Below, piece by piece: positions 62,383 to 64,000 of a stretch of 64,000 nt of DNA (position 1 is its first letter; the number at the start of each line of letters is the position of its first letter). The stretch covers positions 186,001 to 250,000 of the forward strand of contig CAWKJU010000006.1 in the NCBI GenBank assembly GCA_963849955.1. The letters are read 5' to 3'. Below the pieces are notes generated by a model. It was given only the letters and a program-made list of their open reading frames with translations, ran no database searches and was not told where the DNA came from. Source of the stretch: CAWFGW01 sp963849955 (GTDB lineage: Bacteria > Bacteroidota > Bacteroidia > Cytophagales > JAAEPT01). Position numbers and translations under genes: made by a program.

Positions 62383-63720
62383 ATGGCTAAGAAAAAGAAG
62401 GGAGATAAAAAGATTTTCGTGTTAGATACTTCGGTAATTCTACACGACCACAATGCTATTTATAGTTTTGATGACAACGATGTTGTTATCCCAATTTCAG
62501 TTTTAGAAGAACTGGATCATTTCAAGAAAGGAAATGACATGATTAACTTCGAGGCGAGGGAGTTTGCTCGACAGTTAGATAACCTCTCAGCTGGTGACAC
62601 CCTGAGCGACTGGATTCCACTGGATAACGGGTTCAATGGTAGATTACGTGTTCAAATGAATGAGAGTGCAGAGCCAGATGCATGTAAAATACTTGGTGAA
62701 AACAAAGCAGATCACCGCATCTTGAATGTTGCTATTCGCATGCGCAATGAATACCCTGATAAACTTGTTACGCTTGTAACCAAGGACATCAACTTGCGAA
62801 TTAAGGCGAAATCAATGGAGGTTCAATCCGATGATTTTACGAGTGGAATGGTTAAAAATGTCAGTTCGCTCTATACAGGGCGTTCTGAAATAGAAAATGT
62901 TGATTCAGCTATTATTGACAAAATTTATAATGATGGAGGATGTAGTTATAAGGAGGTGCTTGACGAAAAACCTTTTCCTAATCATTATTTCATTCTTAAA
63001 AATGGAAGAGCATCTGCCTTAGCATTCTATAATGCTGAAACAGAGATGTTAGAGCGAATTGAAAAAAAGTCTGCATATGGAATAAAACCTCGCAATGCAG
63101 AACAAATATTTGCTCTCCATGCTATCCTTGATGAAAATATTAAACTCGTTACCCTTTCAGGTGTTGCAGGTACTGGTAAAACCTTATTGGCACTCTCTGG
63201 AGCGATAGAACAAAAAGCGAATTATCGTCAAATTTACCTTGGGCGTCCAATTGTTCCTTTGAGTAATAAAGATATAGGGTATTTACCTGGTGATATCAAA
63301 TCAAAGTTAAATCCATACATGGAGCCGCTGTGGGATAATTTAAAAACCATTCAAAGTCAATTTAAGGAGACCGAGAAAGACTATAAGCGGTTAACAGAGA
63401 TGGTTGAACAGGAAAAACTGATGATTAGCCCACTGGCTTATATTAGAGGTAGAAGCTTGTCAAACATCATCTTTATCGTAGATGAAGCTCAGAACTTGAC
63501 ACCACATGAGGTGAAAACCATTATTACGCGAGCAGGTGAGAATACAAAAATCATATTTACGGGAGATATATTCCAAATTGATTCACCGTATTTGGATACG
63601 CAAAGTAATGGCTTGTCCTATTTAATTGATCGGATTCATTCTCATAAGATCCATGCACATGTCACTCTTGAAAAAGGGGAACGTTCCGAGTTGGCAAATG
63701 TCGCTAATGATTTATTATAA
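62383..63720 (+). CDS. PhoH-family ATPase with N-terminal PIN domain
   Basis: The 445-residue protein has a PIN nuclease domain (about 10-150, D15 in FVLDTSVILHD, the acidic ISVLEELD, and VTKDINLR) and a PhoH ATPase with Walker A GVAGTGKT (260-267, K266) and Walker B FIVDEAQN (D367, E368). PIN-PhoH proteins unwind and cut RNA. The gene has a hairpin terminator after it. Confidence 0.93.
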   Translation: MAKKKKGDKKIFVLDTSVILHDHNAIYSFDDNDVVIPISVLEELDHFKKGNDMINFEAREFARQLDNLSAGDTLSDWIPLDNGFNGRLRVQMNESAEPDACKILGENKADHRILNVAIRMRNEYPDKLVTLVTKDINLRIKAKSMEVQSDDFTSGMVKNVSSLYTGRSEIENVDSAIIDKIYNDGGCSYKEVLDEKPFPNHYFILKNGRASALAFYNAETEMLERIEKKSAYGIKPRNAEQIFALHAILDENIKLVTLSGVAGTGKTLLALSGAIEQKANYRQIYLGRPIVPLSNKDIGYLPGDIKSKLNPYMEPLWDNLKTIQSQFKETEKDYKRLTEMVEQEKLMISPLAYIRGRSLSNIIFIVDEAQNLTPHEVKTIITRAGENTKIIFTGDIFQIDSPYLDTQSNGLSYLIDRIHSHKIHAHVTLEKGERSELANVANDLL

Positions 63721-63728
63721 CTTTTCAG

Positions 63729-63771
63729 GCAGACAGTTGCCATAAACAACTGTCTGCTTAACTATTTTTTT
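63729..63771 (+). terminator. Terminator of the PIN-PhoH gene
   Basis: GCAGACAGTTG (63729-63739) and CAACTGTCTGC (63747-63757) pair perfectly over 11 bases with a seven-base loop. Seven Ts follow after a short gap. Confidence 0.82.
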
Positions 63772-63778
63772 AACTTTG
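63771..63778 (+). promoter_or_regulatory. Candidate -7 box of the last gene
   Basis: TAACTTTG fits TAnnTTTG, 18 bases before the ATG at 63797. No TTG lies at the right spacing upstream, where the terminator hairpin sits. Confidence 0.3.
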
Positions 63779-63796
63779 TGTTACAAACAAATATCT

Positions 63797-64000
63797 ATGA
63801 AGTATCGATTAATTCTTATGTTACTCCTTTTAGGAGGGAGTTTTTATTCGTTTTCTCAAAGTCATTTAAAACATCAAGTAGACTATTGCAAAACTGAAGT
63901 TGAAAATCTGGAGGGAGAAGTAAAGAAATTAAAAGGATTGTTAGAGGTTCAAAATAATGATATCATGCAGCTGAAGTCTATGATCATTAACAAAGAAAAA
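63797..64000 (+). CDS. Secreted coiled-coil protein, N-terminal part
   Basis: The frame is cut by the window end after 68 codons. It starts with a signal peptide (LILMLLLLGGSFYSFSQ), then a heptad-like charged stretch (VDYCKTEVENLEGEVKKLKG and onward), which predicts a coiled coil. The family cannot be named without the rest. Confidence 0.7.
   Translation, partial: MKYRLILMLLLLGGSFYSFSQSHLKHQVDYCKTEVENLEGEVKKLKGLLEVQNNDIMQLKSMIINKEK

Overview
The window is chromosomal DNA of a low-G+C Bacteroidota member, most likely a flavobacterium-like (Flavobacteriales or close relative) free-living organism. The signs are secreted proteins with type IX secretion C-terminal tails, SPFAQ/AQ-type signal peptides and lipoproteins, DUF3078 and DUF4199 proteins, a short Bacteroidota-type primary sigma factor, the moaCB fusion, a HU-CCDC81/SPOR fusion, few Shine-Dalgarno sites, and promoter-like TAnnTTTG boxes. 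No rRNA, tRNA, CRISPR array, insertion sequence or prophage is visible. The family-level identity cannot be fixed from the sequence alone.

Layout. 1-1266 is the 3' part of a hybrid histidine kinase. 1371-8476 is a tightly overlapping exopolysaccharide operon: membrane-tethered receiver, Wza-like export lipoprotein, Wzc-like copolymerase, Wzx-like flippase, GT4 glycosyltransferase, Wzy-like polymerase. 8500-13600 is a minus-strand accessory stretch: an EEP-family hydrolase, a RibD/DHFR-like reductase, a zinc-finger flavin monooxygenase of visibly higher G+C, and a glycan-binding-type lipoprotein. 14082-24664 is core: holA, then a TPR protein, an outer-membrane barrel, a HU/SPOR protein and ExbB-ExbD-TonB, then cspA and rpoD. 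24791-38562 holds selO, an outer-membrane barrel receptor, a type IX-secreted LamG/CBM protein, a Nudix-type regulator, an aldo/keto reductase, a type IX-secreted vanadium haloperoxidase homologue, an IscA-like protein and thiL. 38669-45045 holds GtrA, a fatty-acid-hydroxylase-like enzyme, two signalling proteins, bioD-bioA and a purine nucleoside phosphorylase.

45047-50600 is a run of six envelope genes of unknown function: barrels, a seven-repeat propeller-like protein, two neighbours that share an uncharacterised C-terminal domain, and a beta-helix-like lipoprotein. It is the best candidate here for an undescribed system. 50887-57894 is a near-complete molybdenum cofactor and molybdate uptake locus (moaA, tatA, moaCB, moaE, moaD, modC, modB, modA, a DNA-binding-only modE, and divergent moeA). 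It has a clear ModE-box-like palindrome and spacers filled with degenerate repeats. 57979-64000 contains a type IX-secreted protein, an APP1-type phosphatase next to a diacylglycerol-kinase-type lipid kinase, lpdA with a recognisable promoter, a PIN-PhoH protein, and the start of a secreted coiled-coil protein.

How the genes connect. The polysaccharide operon is a Wzy-dependent route headed by a receiver protein and preceded by a hybrid kinase, so phosphorelay control is plausible. ExbB/ExbD/TonB energise outer-membrane barrels such as those at 18313 and 27691. The molybdenum genes take up molybdate, build molybdopterin and insert the metal, and tatA fits export of a folded molybdoenzyme encoded elsewhere. 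Functions are assigned by recognising motifs by eye; no database search was run.
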